DNA of 64,000 nt from Pseudocolwellia sp048296855 (lineage in GTDB: Bacteria > Pseudomonadota > Gammaproteobacteria > Enterobacterales > Alteromonadaceae), in the NCBI GenBank assembly GCA_048296855.1, contig CP182631.1; one strand, given 5' to 3'. The first letter of the stretch is position 1. Each line of letters opens with the position of its first letter. This document shows, one piece after another, positions 1 to 8,549 of this stretch. The position numbers and the translations under genes were made by a program. Under the pieces are notes generated by a model, which was given only the letters and a program-made list of their open reading frames with translations, ran no database searches and had not been told where the DNA came from.

Positions 1-132
1 AGTTGCTCTAGCAACTTCATCGCCAGCACGATCAAGGGCACGTCGGTCTACACCTACCATTGGTGATGCTACCCAAGGTAGAGTGTTGCTGTGTACTATT
101 TCACGTTTACTAAAGTCGGCGGCAATTTTCAT
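1..132 (-). CDS. Cupin (ChrR-like) protein, N-terminal part only
   Basis: The gene begins with ATG at 132 and runs off the left edge of the window, so only 44 codons are visible. The start MKIAADFSKREIVHS and the following PWVASPMVGVDRR...LDRAGDEVARAT match the opening of the ChrR-like cupin family, metal-binding beta-barrel proteins related to the C-terminal domain of anti-sigma factor ChrR. The metal-ligand region lies outside the window. It sits 27 bp downstream of the glutathione S-transferase gene on the same strand, so the two are probably co-transcribed. The pairing suggests detoxification or an oxidative or electrophile response, which is inference. Confidence 0.7.
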   Translation of the reverse strand, partial: MKIAADFSKREIVHSNTLPWVASPMVGVDRRALDRAGDEVARAT

Positions 133-159
133 GTTGAGTTCCTATTATTTGGTTTGTAA

Positions 160-780
160 TTAAGCTGCTATGCTAGGACGAGTAGCTATACGAGCTTGCC
201 ATGCTATTACGTTTACTAATTCTTTAGGTACGTCAATTTGTGCAAAACCAGCAAAGACTAAACCCGCATGTAGTGTGATATCAGCAACGGTGAATTCGTC
301 GCCAGCGAGAAACGCACTATTTGCTAATACAGAATCAAAATAGGCTAAGCCAGCCAGTGCTTTTTCCATTTGTTTTTGACCCCATTCTTTGTTTTGATAT
401 GTTTCAAGTACTGGGCCTAATCCGTCTGTTGCATGATGGAAGTACGTTGCCACGGCATCTAATACCATAGACTCTGCTCGACGTTGCATCATACTGATAA
501 CCGCTCGGCTTTTAGGTGTGTTACCCGTTAAAGATGGGCCTGCAAACTCGTGGTCAATATATTCAATAATAGCAGAGCATTCCGAAATAAAAGTACCATC
601 ATCAAGCTCTAAAACAGGAACGCCACCGGCAGGATTTTTTGCTAAGAATTCAGCTGAACGATGTTTGCCATTCATTAAGTCTACAGGAATAAATATCGCT
701 TTATCAGCTGCATTTTTTTCTGCCAATGCAATACGTACACGAAGCGGGTTAGGGAAGTTTTCTACGTCATATATTTTCAT
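160..780 (-). CDS. Glutathione S-transferase family protein
   Basis: This is a 206-residue cytosolic GST-fold protein. The N-terminal thioredoxin-like domain (about residues 1-80) starts MKIYDVENFPNPLRVRIAL and contains the cis-proline motif GGVPVLEL and the glutathione-binding SECSAIIEYID segment. The all-helical C-terminal domain includes the conserved N-capping region AGDEFTVADITLHAGL. The length is normal for the family. It presumably conjugates or reduces electrophilic substrates with glutathione, but the substrate cannot be read from the sequence. It is the first gene of a probable two-gene unit with the cupin gene. A 15-bp motif about 90 bp upstream (871-885) resembles one in front of the TetR gene at 2201, so TetR control is plausible. 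Confidence 0.85.
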   Translation of the reverse strand: MKIYDVENFPNPLRVRIALAEKNAADKAIFIPVDLMNGKHRSAEFLAKNPAGGVPVLELDDGTFISECSAIIEYIDHEFAGPSLTGNTPKSRAVISMMQRRAESMVLDAVATYFHHATDGLGPVLETYQNKEWGQKQMEKALAGLAYFDSVLANSAFLAGDEFTVADITLHAGLVFAGFAQIDVPKELVNVIAWQARIATRPSIAA

Positions 781-870
781 TATGTTTTCTCTTTATTTTA
801 AAAAGTGTATTGAACAGTTAAAGGTGGTTGTTTGTTCAAGCTTAGAGTGATGCTATATATAAAACCCAAA

Positions 871-885
871 CTATCTACTGGTAGG
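871..885. promoter_or_regulatory. Putative TetR operator upstream of the GST gene
   Basis: The sequence CTATCTACTGGTAGG contains the near-palindrome CTAC-TG-GTAG and differs at only three of 15 positions from the palindromic motif at 2106-2120, next to the TetR gene. A further half-site-like GATAGG lies at 893-898. The position, about 90 bp before the GST start, fits an operator. Binding by the nearby TetR protein is inferred. Confidence 0.45.
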
Positions 886-1012
886 TATCTTGATAGGTTA
901 AATAAAATAAGTCAATTACCTTTATAGTCTTAAATATCTATATTGTTATGGTGTTAATTTAAACTATAATATTTTCAGTGGGTTATCTTGTGATGTAATG
1001 TAAAAATTACTT

Positions 1013-2085
1013 TTAGGGTATTTTGTTTATTACATCATTAACGGCACACACAGCGCCTTCAAGGTATCCCGCATCTATTGTCGAAAACTCGCTCCCAACT
1101 AAAAATATCTTTTTCTCTGTGAGTTCTTTTTGATGATACTTACTATCAAAGTAAGGGTGTTGTGGTGGTTCATTAAGATCTAACTCTGATGTTATATATT
1201 CACTTGTGGCCCAATCTTTAAAGTAGGTATTTTCTACTTTTTTGGCTTGCTCTCCGTACAATAGCGCTAATTGGCTTAAGCATGCTTGTTTTATTTGTGC
1301 TTCACTGTACTGGCTACGTGATATTGCTGGAATACCAATAAAACCAAATAATGCATAAGAAGGTTCATTGTTTGCGCAAGCATCGTGTATTTCTTGCATT
1401 GGACCCTGTTGGCTAAAAGCCTGGCCTGATAATGATTGTTCGCGCCAAAAAGGAGTGGGATAAGTTGCAATAAATTTCGCTTGTGCAGCCATCCATGTGG
1501 GGACTTGCTTTAATGCCTTTTGTAACGAGATTGAAGCCCAATTTGTGGGAGTTAGGTGTTGTATTATCATACGTGGGGGTAATGCCAATATCAGATTGTT
1601 TGCTTTAAAAACAACAGTGTTACCTTGTTGTTTTACTGTTACAGTCCAACTTCCATTTTCTTGCTTTACCTGTATTACAGCATGGCTTGTTTTGATGTTG
1701 TTAGGATTGAGTTTATTGTAAAGGGTGTTAATTAGGGCGGTAATCCCCCTTGTATTCGATACATACTCATGGCTCCCGCACCAACTGTACGTGTAACACC
1801 TTGATTACCTTGTTTTTGAAATAATGCATCGCCTTGTGTGTATTGCTCAAAATAAGACAACTCTAGTTCAGTTAATAATGCTTGTATATTATGTTGATGT
1901 GGAAAAATCCATGTTGGCCCTAAGTCGTGGTGATGTTCAGTATTATTGTCTTTTACACCAATAATACGGCCGCCTAGCTCAGCATTAGCTTCTAGTAATA
2001 TGTAGGGTAAGCCTTTTCTTTCCAACGCCCGTGCAGACAAAAGCCCCGCTAAACCTCCCCCAATAATTATATTTGAAGTTTTCAT
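1013..2085 (-). pseudogene. Flavin amine oxidase (FAD-dependent), frameshifted
   Basis: The first half (start 2085) encodes MKTSNIIIGGGLAGLLSARAL followed by ALERKG...LLEANAELGGRI, the Rossmann FAD-binding motif and GGR segment of monoamine-oxidase-like flavoproteins. That frame stops at 1732 just after YRIQGGLPP. Reading one base out from about 1735 continues the same protein (LINTLYNKL..., then LALPPRMI and, near the C terminus, FLVGSEFSTIDAGYLEGAV, the second FAD-contact region) to a stop at 1013. One missing base near 1732-1740, in a CCGCCC run, explains everything; there is no other lesion. The reconstructed product is about 357 residues, close to normal for this family. It is either a recent pseudogene or a sequencing error. 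It is divergent from the TetR gene. Confidence 0.8.
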
Positions 2086-2105
2086 GCTGTTTCCTATTCT
2101 CTTAG

Positions 2106-2120
2106 CTATCTATCGATAGG
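2106..2120. promoter_or_regulatory. Putative TetR operator in the divergent promoter
   Basis: CTATCTATCGATAGG contains the perfect 10-bp palindrome CTATCGATAG (2110-2119). It lies between the divergent amine oxidase and TetR genes, about 20 bp before the former and 80 bp before the latter. The same motif, with three mismatches, precedes the GST operon at 871. This arrangement is typical of an autoregulated TetR repressor; binding is inferred. Confidence 0.5.
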
Positions 2121-2200
2121 AAGTTTTATGTGTATAATGTTTCTTGTCAACCCATTTATCCTCATGGATAATTGGTTTAGGTCATTAAAGGTAAGTATAT

Positions 2201-2737
2201 ATGTCAAGAAAACAAGAACTTTTACAGCTAGCACAAAACAAAGTGCGCGAGGGCGGATATAACAATTTTAGTTTTAGAGAGTTAGCAAAAGATATAGGAA
2301 TTAAAAGTGCAAGTGTGCATTATCATTTTCCAACTAAGGCTGATTTAGGTGCTGAACTTGCCAAACTTTATACTGATAATTTTATCAATGCTTTAGGTGA
2401 CCCAAAAATCCATAAAGACTCAGGTAAAAACCCTGTGGCTATTTATGTTGAGCAATTTAGGCAAGCGCTACATCAAGATAAAAAAATGTGTTTATGTGGG
2501 TTACTAGGTGCGGAGTCTGATGTTTTACCCGAGCAAGTTAGGGGAGAAATAAAACGTTTTTTCAAGAAAAACTTAGCATGGCTTGAACAAGCTTATTTAT
2601 GTGTAAAAACAACGGATGCTGTATCCGCTAAACAGCTTGCTATTAAAACAATATCAGTATTAGAAGGTGCTATGATGATCAGTATTGCAATAAAAGATAA
2701 TAGTGTATTCGATCAGGCTATTGTTGATTTAATGTAA
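2201..2737 (+). CDS. TetR/AcrR family transcriptional regulator
   Basis: This 178-residue protein has a classic TetR N-terminal helix-turn-helix (about residues 5-50), with FSFRELAKDIGIKSASVHYHFPTK carrying the recognition helix and the conserved YHF-K motif. The C-terminal ligand-binding domain is all-helical, with paired cysteines (KMCLCGLLGAE) near residue 98 as in NemR-like and related regulators that may sense electrophiles. It is divergent from the amine oxidase gene, with a palindrome between them. It probably represses itself, the amine oxidase and, judging by the matching motif at 871, the GST/cupin operon. The thiol-based sensing idea rests only on the CxC and is tentative. Confidence 0.85.
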   Translation: MSRKQELLQLAQNKVREGGYNNFSFRELAKDIGIKSASVHYHFPTKADLGAELAKLYTDNFINALGDPKIHKDSGKNPVAIYVEQFRQALHQDKKMCLCGLLGAESDVLPEQVRGEIKRFFKKNLAWLEQAYLCVKTTDAVSAKQLAIKTISVLEGAMMISIAIKDNSVFDQAIVDLM

Positions 2738-2752
2738 TTGCTATAATTTAAG

Positions 2753-2983
2753 TAACCTCAACTCGGGTTAATGAATGTTAGATAATGAATTAAAAATCTT
2801 ATTTATCAAAACCTTAATCTGTATTGTTGTTTTCCTAAGTTATATTAGTCTCTCAACATTGATATTTTTGTGTATAACAAGGCGAATTTTTCTATCTAAT
2901 AGCTGGCTATTAGTAATAAATTCAACGAAGTTAGGCATAAAAATAGCTTGTTGAGTAACTTTGCTTATCCCGAGCTGAGGTTA
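2753..2983. mobile_element. 231-bp miniature inverted-repeat element, copy 1
   Basis: The ends TAACCTCAACTCGGGTTAA (2753-2771) and TTATCCCGAGCTGAGGTTA (2965-2983) are inverted repeats with two mismatches over 19 bp. The terminal TA on both sides fits a TA target duplication. A second copy of the same length lies at 27379-27609 and differs at only three positions by eye (about 99% identity). The element has no coding capacity. An internal palindrome, CTAATAGC-TG-GCTATTAG, is at 2896-2913. The right end supplies the stop codon of the histidine kinase gene. Confidence 0.85.
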
Positions 2984-5900
2984 AGTATTGTTCTTCAGGC
3001 AATTTTCTATTTCATTATATAACTTATTTGGCTGAATAGGTTTTGGTATGTAAGCGTTCATGCCAACTTTAAAACATTGTTCAATATCGTCGTTTACGAC
3101 GCTTGCTGTTACGGCAATAATAGGTGTTTCAGCGATTCCATTAGATTTTTCATAAGCACGTATGTCTATACTGGCTTCAAACCCATCTTTTATCGGCATC
3201 ATTAAATCCATTAGTATAATCTGAAAATTTTGGTCTTTACTGTAAATATCTATGGCTTCTTGGCCGTTATTCGCTACTACATGTTGATAACCTACTTTTT
3301 GGAAAAGCAATGCGGCAACTTTTTGATTAATACGGTTGTCTTCAACAAGTAATACTCGTATAGAATTGGACTGCTCTTTATTGCTCTGCTCTTCTTCTAT
3401 CCCTTGTTCGGATTTTGTCTGGGTGGTTGTTTCTAAAGATCCTTCTTGCGCTTGATGGAGATCATTCATCGCATTGAGTATTTTACTTTTGAGTATTTCG
3501 GCTTTAAATGGCTTAGGAAGATAATCATTCATACCGCAAGCAAAACACTGTTGTATATCTTCTTCGACCACACTTGCTGTTAATGCAATAATTGTTGTTG
3601 GCGTTTTTTTATGTATTTTTTCGTATTGACGGATCTCTTTTGTTGCAACAAAACCATCTTTTATCGGCATCATACAATCCATTAAAATGAGGTCGTAGTG
3701 GTTAGCTGTAAAAAGGTTAACGGCTTCTTGGCCATCATTGGCAATATCAAATTCGTAACCCAATTTTGTGAGATGTAATATAACAACTTTTTGGTTTATT
3801 CTATTATCTTCAACCAGTAATATTTTTTTGGTTGATGAAGTCGGTAGTGTGTTTTCTATGATACTTTGGTGATTTGAACGGGCCAACTCACAACAATGCT
3901 CAAGGGCTTTAAGTAGTTTGTTACCTAATAATGGGTAGGTAATTAATGCACTAATACTGTTACCAAAATCTATTTGTGGTGCATTAAGTGGTTGAACTAA
4001 GCACAAGGCTTTGCTGCCTTGATTAAAAGGCTCTAAGTCAATTGGTTCTAAGTGATCGAATGTATCTTCGGTGGTTGCGTAAATAATAATTTGAGGTGTG
4101 TTATCCGTTGGCACTGTTAGATTTAATAAGGATTGTTGAATTTCAATATTATTAATACCAAATATATTAAGTTCGTATTTAATAACTTGGGTTACTTCAG
4201 TGTTATCACAGACAATAGCAATATTGGTATGATTAAATATCTCATTCTTTTTACCTTTAAGTTCCACTACTTCTAGAGGTAAATAAAAATAAAATCGACT
4301 GCCTTTTGCTTTTCGTGAATCAAGTTGAAGCTTTCCTCCCATAAGCTCAATAAGCTGTGTACTAATGGCTAGACCAAGGCCTGTACCACCAAATTTTCTT
4401 GTGGTTGAATTGTCTTCTTGAGAAAAAGGGTCAAAAATTTTCTTTTGCTGCGCTTCGTTAATACCTATTCCTGTATCAATAACTTCAAACAAGTAAGATG
4501 AAGCGTCTTGTTTATGTTTTTGATATTGAATACCAATTGATACACTGCCTGTTTCAGTAAATTTTACGGCATTAGACATAAGGTTCATTAATACTTGTCT
4601 TATACGATGATCGTCAGCTAAAACCGTTAGGGGTAAATGGGGGTCTATATTGATGTTAAGCGCAATAGATTTTTCTTTTAATGTAGGCGCAATAATTGCG
4701 GAAACATCATAAACACTTTCGCGAAGATTGGTAGTATAAGTGCTGATAGGAAGTTTACCGGATTCAATTTTGGAGAAATCTAAAATGTCGTTTATTAAGC
4801 TCAATAAAAGCTGCGACGATGTTTCTATCGTATCTACATAATCTTTTTGGGTAGCGCTTAAGTGGGTACTTGATAATATGTCTGATATACCAATAACTCC
4901 ATTTAAGGGGGTTCGTATTTCATGCGACATATTCGCCAGAAAGCTACTTTTGGCCTTACTTGCGGTTATTGCCTCTTCTTTTGCGGTAATCGCTTCGTTT
5001 TTCGACGCTAGTAATTCACGTTGGTTTTTTTGTCTTTCAATAGTAAGTCGTTCAACTTTTTCTGCAAATTGGCTAAGCTCATCGCGTCCTTCAATATGCA
5101 ATTTTAATTCTTTTTCATCGTCATCTTTGTGATCTAAAAAATCGATTACGGTATTTAAATTAACAATAATACGATGCGCTAAAGCAATACCAAAGAGAAG
5201 AACTAATAAAATAGATATGGCTGTTACGCAGAAAAATATGAGCCTTTGTTTTTCAAAGGTACTAATCGCTTGTTGAATATCTTGTTTTAGCTGTTGTTCT
5301 ATTGCATTAGTCACCTTTTGAAAAAGAGCTAAACGTTGCGCAAAAGCATTTATACCTTCTTCAATAGCTTGTTCAGTTATTTCAGATGTCATGCTTTTAT
5401 CTAATAACAACTCACGATAGGTATTACTTTCTTCAAAGGCTGCATTAGAGAATGCAGCTAATAATAATTCAACCTGTTTTTCGTCTGCATTTATTGCAAC
5501 AAAACGATCGACAAACAGTTGCTGATTTTGAATTAAAGTGCGTATTTCATCCCTCATTAATTTTGCTAGTTCACTGTTTTGAGTTTTAATCAGTGTTTTA
5601 CTTTGCCAGTTTTCTTCTTGTACCCAAAAGATTAACCACTCTAATTGTAGTAATGCTTTAAAATTACTATCAACAATTTGAATAGGGGCTTTGAAGTGTG
5701 TTTTTTCAATGGTTAATAAAAGTTGTTTATATATATCGCTTTGCCATTGAATACTGTCTTGTTGACTAATGGGGTCTTCGGCATTCGCTATCGCTTTAAT
5801 CGTTTCTTTATACTGTTCAATGAGTTGCTGGTATTGTGCTAGATCTTTTTGAGAATAAATAACGTTTATTTCGGTTGTTAGTGTTGCTAATGCTTTTTGG

Positions 5901-6130
5901 GCGTTTTCAATATTTGCCGACGATCTTGATGCGTAAGAAGCTATGTTTAGTTCTTTAAGCTTAGCAATCACGTTAATAACATGAGTTGCTTTTTCTAAGC
6001 GGGTCAGTTGATCGTTAACTTCTAAAACCTGGCGACTAGATAAACCAATAATAACAATGGTAGGTAAAAGAACGAGTCCCCAGATTTTTTTCCGAATACT
6101 AAGATTGTTCCACAAACTAAGTATGAGCAT
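2981..6130 (-). CDS. Hybrid sensor histidine kinase with two receiver domains
   Basis: This 1049-residue inner-membrane kinase has a membrane segment near residues 17-30, a long helical sensor region (35-290) and a second membrane segment near 297-318. A HAMP-like linker and short coiled coil follow. The HisKA domain has its phosphorylated histidine at about 403 in ANMSHEIRTPLNG. The ATPase domain shows N (LMNLMSNAVKF), G1 (DTGIGI) and G2 (GGTGLGLAIS) boxes. Two receiver domains follow with acceptor aspartates near 818 (LILMDCMMP) and 975 (IILMDLMMP). There is no Hpt domain, so a separate phosphotransfer protein is expected. It is divergent from the PstS-like/porin pair, which may be functionally linked. 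Its stop codon lies in the 231-bp element, so the last residues may be altered. Confidence 0.9.
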   Translation of the reverse strand: MLILSLWNNLSIRKKIWGLVLLPTIVIIGLSSRQVLEVNDQLTRLEKATHVINVIAKLKELNIASYASRSSANIENAQKALATLTTEINVIYSQKDLAQYQQLIEQYKETIKAIANAEDPISQQDSIQWQSDIYKQLLLTIEKTHFKAPIQIVDSNFKALLQLEWLIFWVQEENWQSKTLIKTQNSELAKLMRDEIRTLIQNQQLFVDRFVAINADEKQVELLLAAFSNAAFEESNTYRELLLDKSMTSEITEQAIEEGINAFAQRLALFQKVTNAIEQQLKQDIQQAISTFEKQRLIFFCVTAISILLVLLFGIALAHRIIVNLNTVIDFLDHKDDDEKELKLHIEGRDELSQFAEKVERLTIERQKNQRELLASKNEAITAKEEAITASKAKSSFLANMSHEIRTPLNGVIGISDILSSTHLSATQKDYVDTIETSSQLLLSLINDILDFSKIESGKLPISTYTTNLRESVYDVSAIIAPTLKEKSIALNINIDPHLPLTVLADDHRIRQVLMNLMSNAVKFTETGSVSIGIQYQKHKQDASSYLFEVIDTGIGINEAQQKKIFDPFSQEDNSTTRKFGGTGLGLAISTQLIELMGGKLQLDSRKAKGSRFYFYLPLEVVELKGKKNEIFNHTNIAIVCDNTEVTQVIKYELNIFGINNIEIQQSLLNLTVPTDNTPQIIIYATTEDTFDHLEPIDLEPFNQGSKALCLVQPLNAPQIDFGNSISALITYPLLGNKLLKALEHCCELARSNHQSIIENTLPTSSTKKILLVEDNRINQKVVILHLTKLGYEFDIANDGQEAVNLFTANHYDLILMDCMMPIKDGFVATKEIRQYEKIHKKTPTTIIALTASVVEEDIQQCFACGMNDYLPKPFKAEILKSKILNAMNDLHQAQEGSLETTTQTKSEQGIEEEQSNKEQSNSIRVLLVEDNRINQKVAALLFQKVGYQHVVANNGQEAIDIYSKDQNFQIILMDLMMPIKDGFEASIDIRAYEKSNGIAETPIIAVTASVVNDDIEQCFKVGMNAYIPKPIQPNKLYNEIENCLKNNT

Positions 6131-6287
6131 TTATGTATCCATTGGTTAAACGTTGTTGAAAAATAAAATAGTTTATTAAGATTATTCTAGAACACTAATT
6201 CAATTTTTACCTTATACCCTTGTCTATTTTATTTGAAATACCTTTTAGGCTTGAGAATTTAGATTTATGGTCTACCTTTAAAGTATA

Positions 6288-6560
6288 TATACCCGTAACC
6301 ATTCAAGATGCAGGTTTCAGTGGTAACTAAAAAAAATTTAGGCGCAGATTTCACGTTTTAAACGAAATCTAAGTACATACATCCATGTAGGAACCTATAA
6401 GCCTCATAAATTGTTTTTAGATGCATCGAAGAAGCGTTTGAGCCAAATGACTTCATAAACAATGCTTTTTAATAAAGGAACGACCATTATGACAAAGCAT
6501 TACCCTGAATTGATATCGCTCAAAGCTCTGAAATACACATCTTGATTGGTAACAGGTATA
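6288..6560. repeat. Intergenic element with 23-bp inverted ends
   Basis: Left end 6288-6310 (TATACCCGTAACCATTC...) and right end 6538-6560 (...TTGATTGGTAACAGGTATA) are inverted repeats with about three mismatches over 23 bp. The right 100 bp (6462-6560) recur at 37963-38061 with the same end. It fills most of the 455-bp gap between the kinase and the PstS-like gene and contains no credible gene. A short internal stretch (6342-6391) resembles 8242-8293, so these repeats are related mosaics. Confidence 0.6.
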
Positions 6561-6630
6561 AACATAAATTCATCAAATGCTATAAGTGGTAGAAAGGATG
6601 CAGCAGTCACCTAATTTAGGAAAAAATAGA

Positions 6631-7089
6631 ATGCGATTAGGTAACTATACGCTGTCTCGTTGGTTTCTATTACTTACTTTATGTTTCTTTGCCTCTACTC
6701 AGGCACATGCCAATGATGTGTATGCTGTATTTACGTTAACCCCAGACTTTAAGCCATTAACTAAAAGTAAGGTAAGAATGCTTTTTAGAGGAAAAACTAA
6801 GCTTTTACAAGGAGAAAAGTTTGAGTTGTCTGATTGGCCTCAAAGTAACGATGTTCGCAACGGATTCTATCAAGCATTACTCGGAAAAGATTTAGCTCAA
6901 ATGAATGCGTATTGGGCAAGACTTTCATTTTCGGGAAAGGCAAGACCCCCTAAAGAAATAGATAATGGGTCGGTAGAGTCTTTGGTTGAATGGATGTCAC
7001 TAAAACCTTCCCGTATTGGTTACGTCCCTATAGATTTATTACCCGAGAATGCACATGTGCTTTATATTGTTAAAAAGGAGAAGCAATAA
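6631..7089 (+). CDS. Small periplasmic PstS-like (PBP-like) protein
   Basis: From the ATG at 6631 this is a 152-residue exported protein. The signal peptide is MRLGNYTLSRWFLLLTLCFF with likely cleavage after AHA. The mature part (DVYAVFTLTPDFKPLTKSKVRMLFRGK..., FYQALLGKDLAQMNAYWARLSFSGKARPP, SRIGYVPIDLLP) resembles short phosphate-ABC-type substrate-binding proteins found without Pst transporters in Alteromonadales and Vibrionales. An upstream GTG at 6586 is in frame, but TAGGA at 6617-6621 is well placed for 6631. It overlaps the next gene by one base, so the two are co-translated. The ligand is unknown. With the divergent kinase, the trio may form a sensing module. Confidence 0.7.
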   Translation: MRLGNYTLSRWFLLLTLCFFASTQAHANDVYAVFTLTPDFKPLTKSKVRMLFRGKTKLLQGEKFELSDWPQSNDVRNGFYQALLGKDLAQMNAYWARLSFSGKARPPKEIDNGSVESLVEWMSLKPSRIGYVPIDLLPENAHVLYIVKKEKQ

Positions 7090-8174
7090 TGAGCAAGAAG
7101 CTCTTAGCATTATTTATATCAACAATTAGTTTCTCATCTTTTGCTGAAATAGAATTAACGGATCAATTATCACTAAGTGGCTTTGGTTCTAGTTCGTTAA
7201 CTAAATCAAATAATCAAACATTAGTAATTATGAACCGTGGTATTAATGATGAAACGTGTTGGGATTGCGATACTACTTTGGGGCTTCAATTAGATTATTT
7301 TAATGATGCTTTTAAAGCGTCTGCACAATTAGTTAAACGACCACAAGATAAATGGAGCGCCCCTGAACTTGAGTGGGCTTATGCGGGCTATTCTATGAGT
7401 GAAGTAGAATTTAGAGTGGGGCGTTTACGCATTCCTATATTTTTAGCCTCTGAATATTATTATGTTAGCCATGCGTACAACTATGCCAGACCTCCAGAAG
7501 AGCTCTATAATTCTATATTAGGACTAACGGCATATAATGGGGCAAGTGTTGTTTGGAACTTAGAATTGTTTAATGAATACCAGTTAACAATTATGCCTTT
7601 TATTGGCTTTAATAATACCAGTTTAGTGGATGCTGGCGATACTCTTGATGTGGAATTAGATATTGACAGTATGTCGGGTATTAACTTTTTATTGTCTGGT
7701 GAATATTACCGTTGGAATTTGTCTTACTTTACCGCTGACTTTGGTCAAACGTTTCAATTTACAAATGCAAGACCTGATGTTCCTTATTTTGAACTGAGTT
7801 TTCTTAACGATAGCGTCGAACTTTATTCTTTAGGGCTAGAATATGAGTTTGATTCATTATTATTAACTGCTGAAAGACAAATAGGTAATTTACGTTCTAC
7901 TTGGTATGCCAGCGCAGCCTATAAACTTAATAAGTTTGTTCCTTATATTCAGTATGGTGAAAATAGAGCTAAAATTACCCGTGTTTCTACATATGATGAT
8001 AAATCAGGCAGTAGTTTTGTGATGGGTCTTCGTTATGACTTGTTATACAACGTATCACTTAATATTGAATGGCAGAAGTTTAAAAGCTTTGGTGAGCAAC
8101 GTGGCTCTTTTGTTGAAACACCTAATAAACCAGAAGCCGATCTATATACTTTAATGTTCAACTTTGTGTTTTAA
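7089..8174 (+). CDS. Outer-membrane beta-barrel (porin-like) protein
   Basis: The 361-residue product has a signal peptide (MSKKLLALFISTISFSSFA, cleavage before EIE) and alternating hydrophobic/polar strands throughout. It ends in LMFNFVF, with the terminal phenylalanine expected of a BAM substrate. The pattern RVGRLRIPIFLASEYYYVSHAY resembles a conserved loop of a porin-like family in Shewanella, Colwellia and Alteromonas that follows PstS-like proteins. A CWDC pair sits near residue 57. It starts on the last base of the upstream stop codon, so translation is coupled. Substrate is unknown. Confidence 0.8.
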   Translation: MSKKLLALFISTISFSSFAEIELTDQLSLSGFGSSSLTKSNNQTLVIMNRGINDETCWDCDTTLGLQLDYFNDAFKASAQLVKRPQDKWSAPELEWAYAGYSMSEVEFRVGRLRIPIFLASEYYYVSHAYNYARPPEELYNSILGLTAYNGASVVWNLELFNEYQLTIMPFIGFNNTSLVDAGDTLDVELDIDSMSGINFLLSGEYYRWNLSYFTADFGQTFQFTNARPDVPYFELSFLNDSVELYSLGLEYEFDSLLLTAERQIGNLRSTWYASAAYKLNKFVPYIQYGENRAKITRVSTYDDKSGSSFVMGLRYDLLYNVSLNIEWQKFKSFGEQRGSFVETPNKPEADLYTLMFNFVF

Positions 8175-8191
8175 AGAGAATACTCCCAAGC

Positions 8192-8508
8192 TAGGGCCTG
8201 TTGCTCTTTTGAGTATGATGTTTGTTCAATTTAAAAGCGTTTTAGTCACAGGTTTTACGTTCCAAACAAAACCTAAGTACCTGCATCCGTGCAGGCAAGG
8301 CAAACGTTTTGTCACATAGTCATTCTATGTAAAAAAGGTTTACAGAAGAATAAATCGTTTTTAAATGAACCCTTGGGCAGCGCTTGTTTGATATTTCTAC
8401 ATCGTTATAGTGATTTTATGTGGCGCGACCACACATCAATCACTATGTCTTATATAAAAATCAAACAGATTGCTGCAAAAATATACCTGAAAGGTCAACA
8501 GACCCTAA
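8192..8508. repeat. 317-bp intergenic element with long internal hairpin
   Basis: The ends TAGGGCCTGTTG (8192-8203) and CAACAGACCCTAA (8496-8508) are imperfect inverted repeats. Inside, 8377-8475 forms a long imperfect hairpin centred on CGCG at 8424-8427, with arms starting GCAGCGCTT and ending GATTGCTGC. The open frame across this stretch has no start context or protein-like composition and is not called. This accounts for the gap between the porin and the aldo/keto reductase. Confidence 0.55.
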
Positions 8509-8549
8509 TCATTTCAACTAGTTTAGGGGATTTATCTTTTATCAAATAA

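Noticed and set aside
8289..8549. Open frame of 86 codons downstream of the porin gene
   Set aside because: It lies within a repeat element with a long hairpin, has no protein-like composition and no good start signal.
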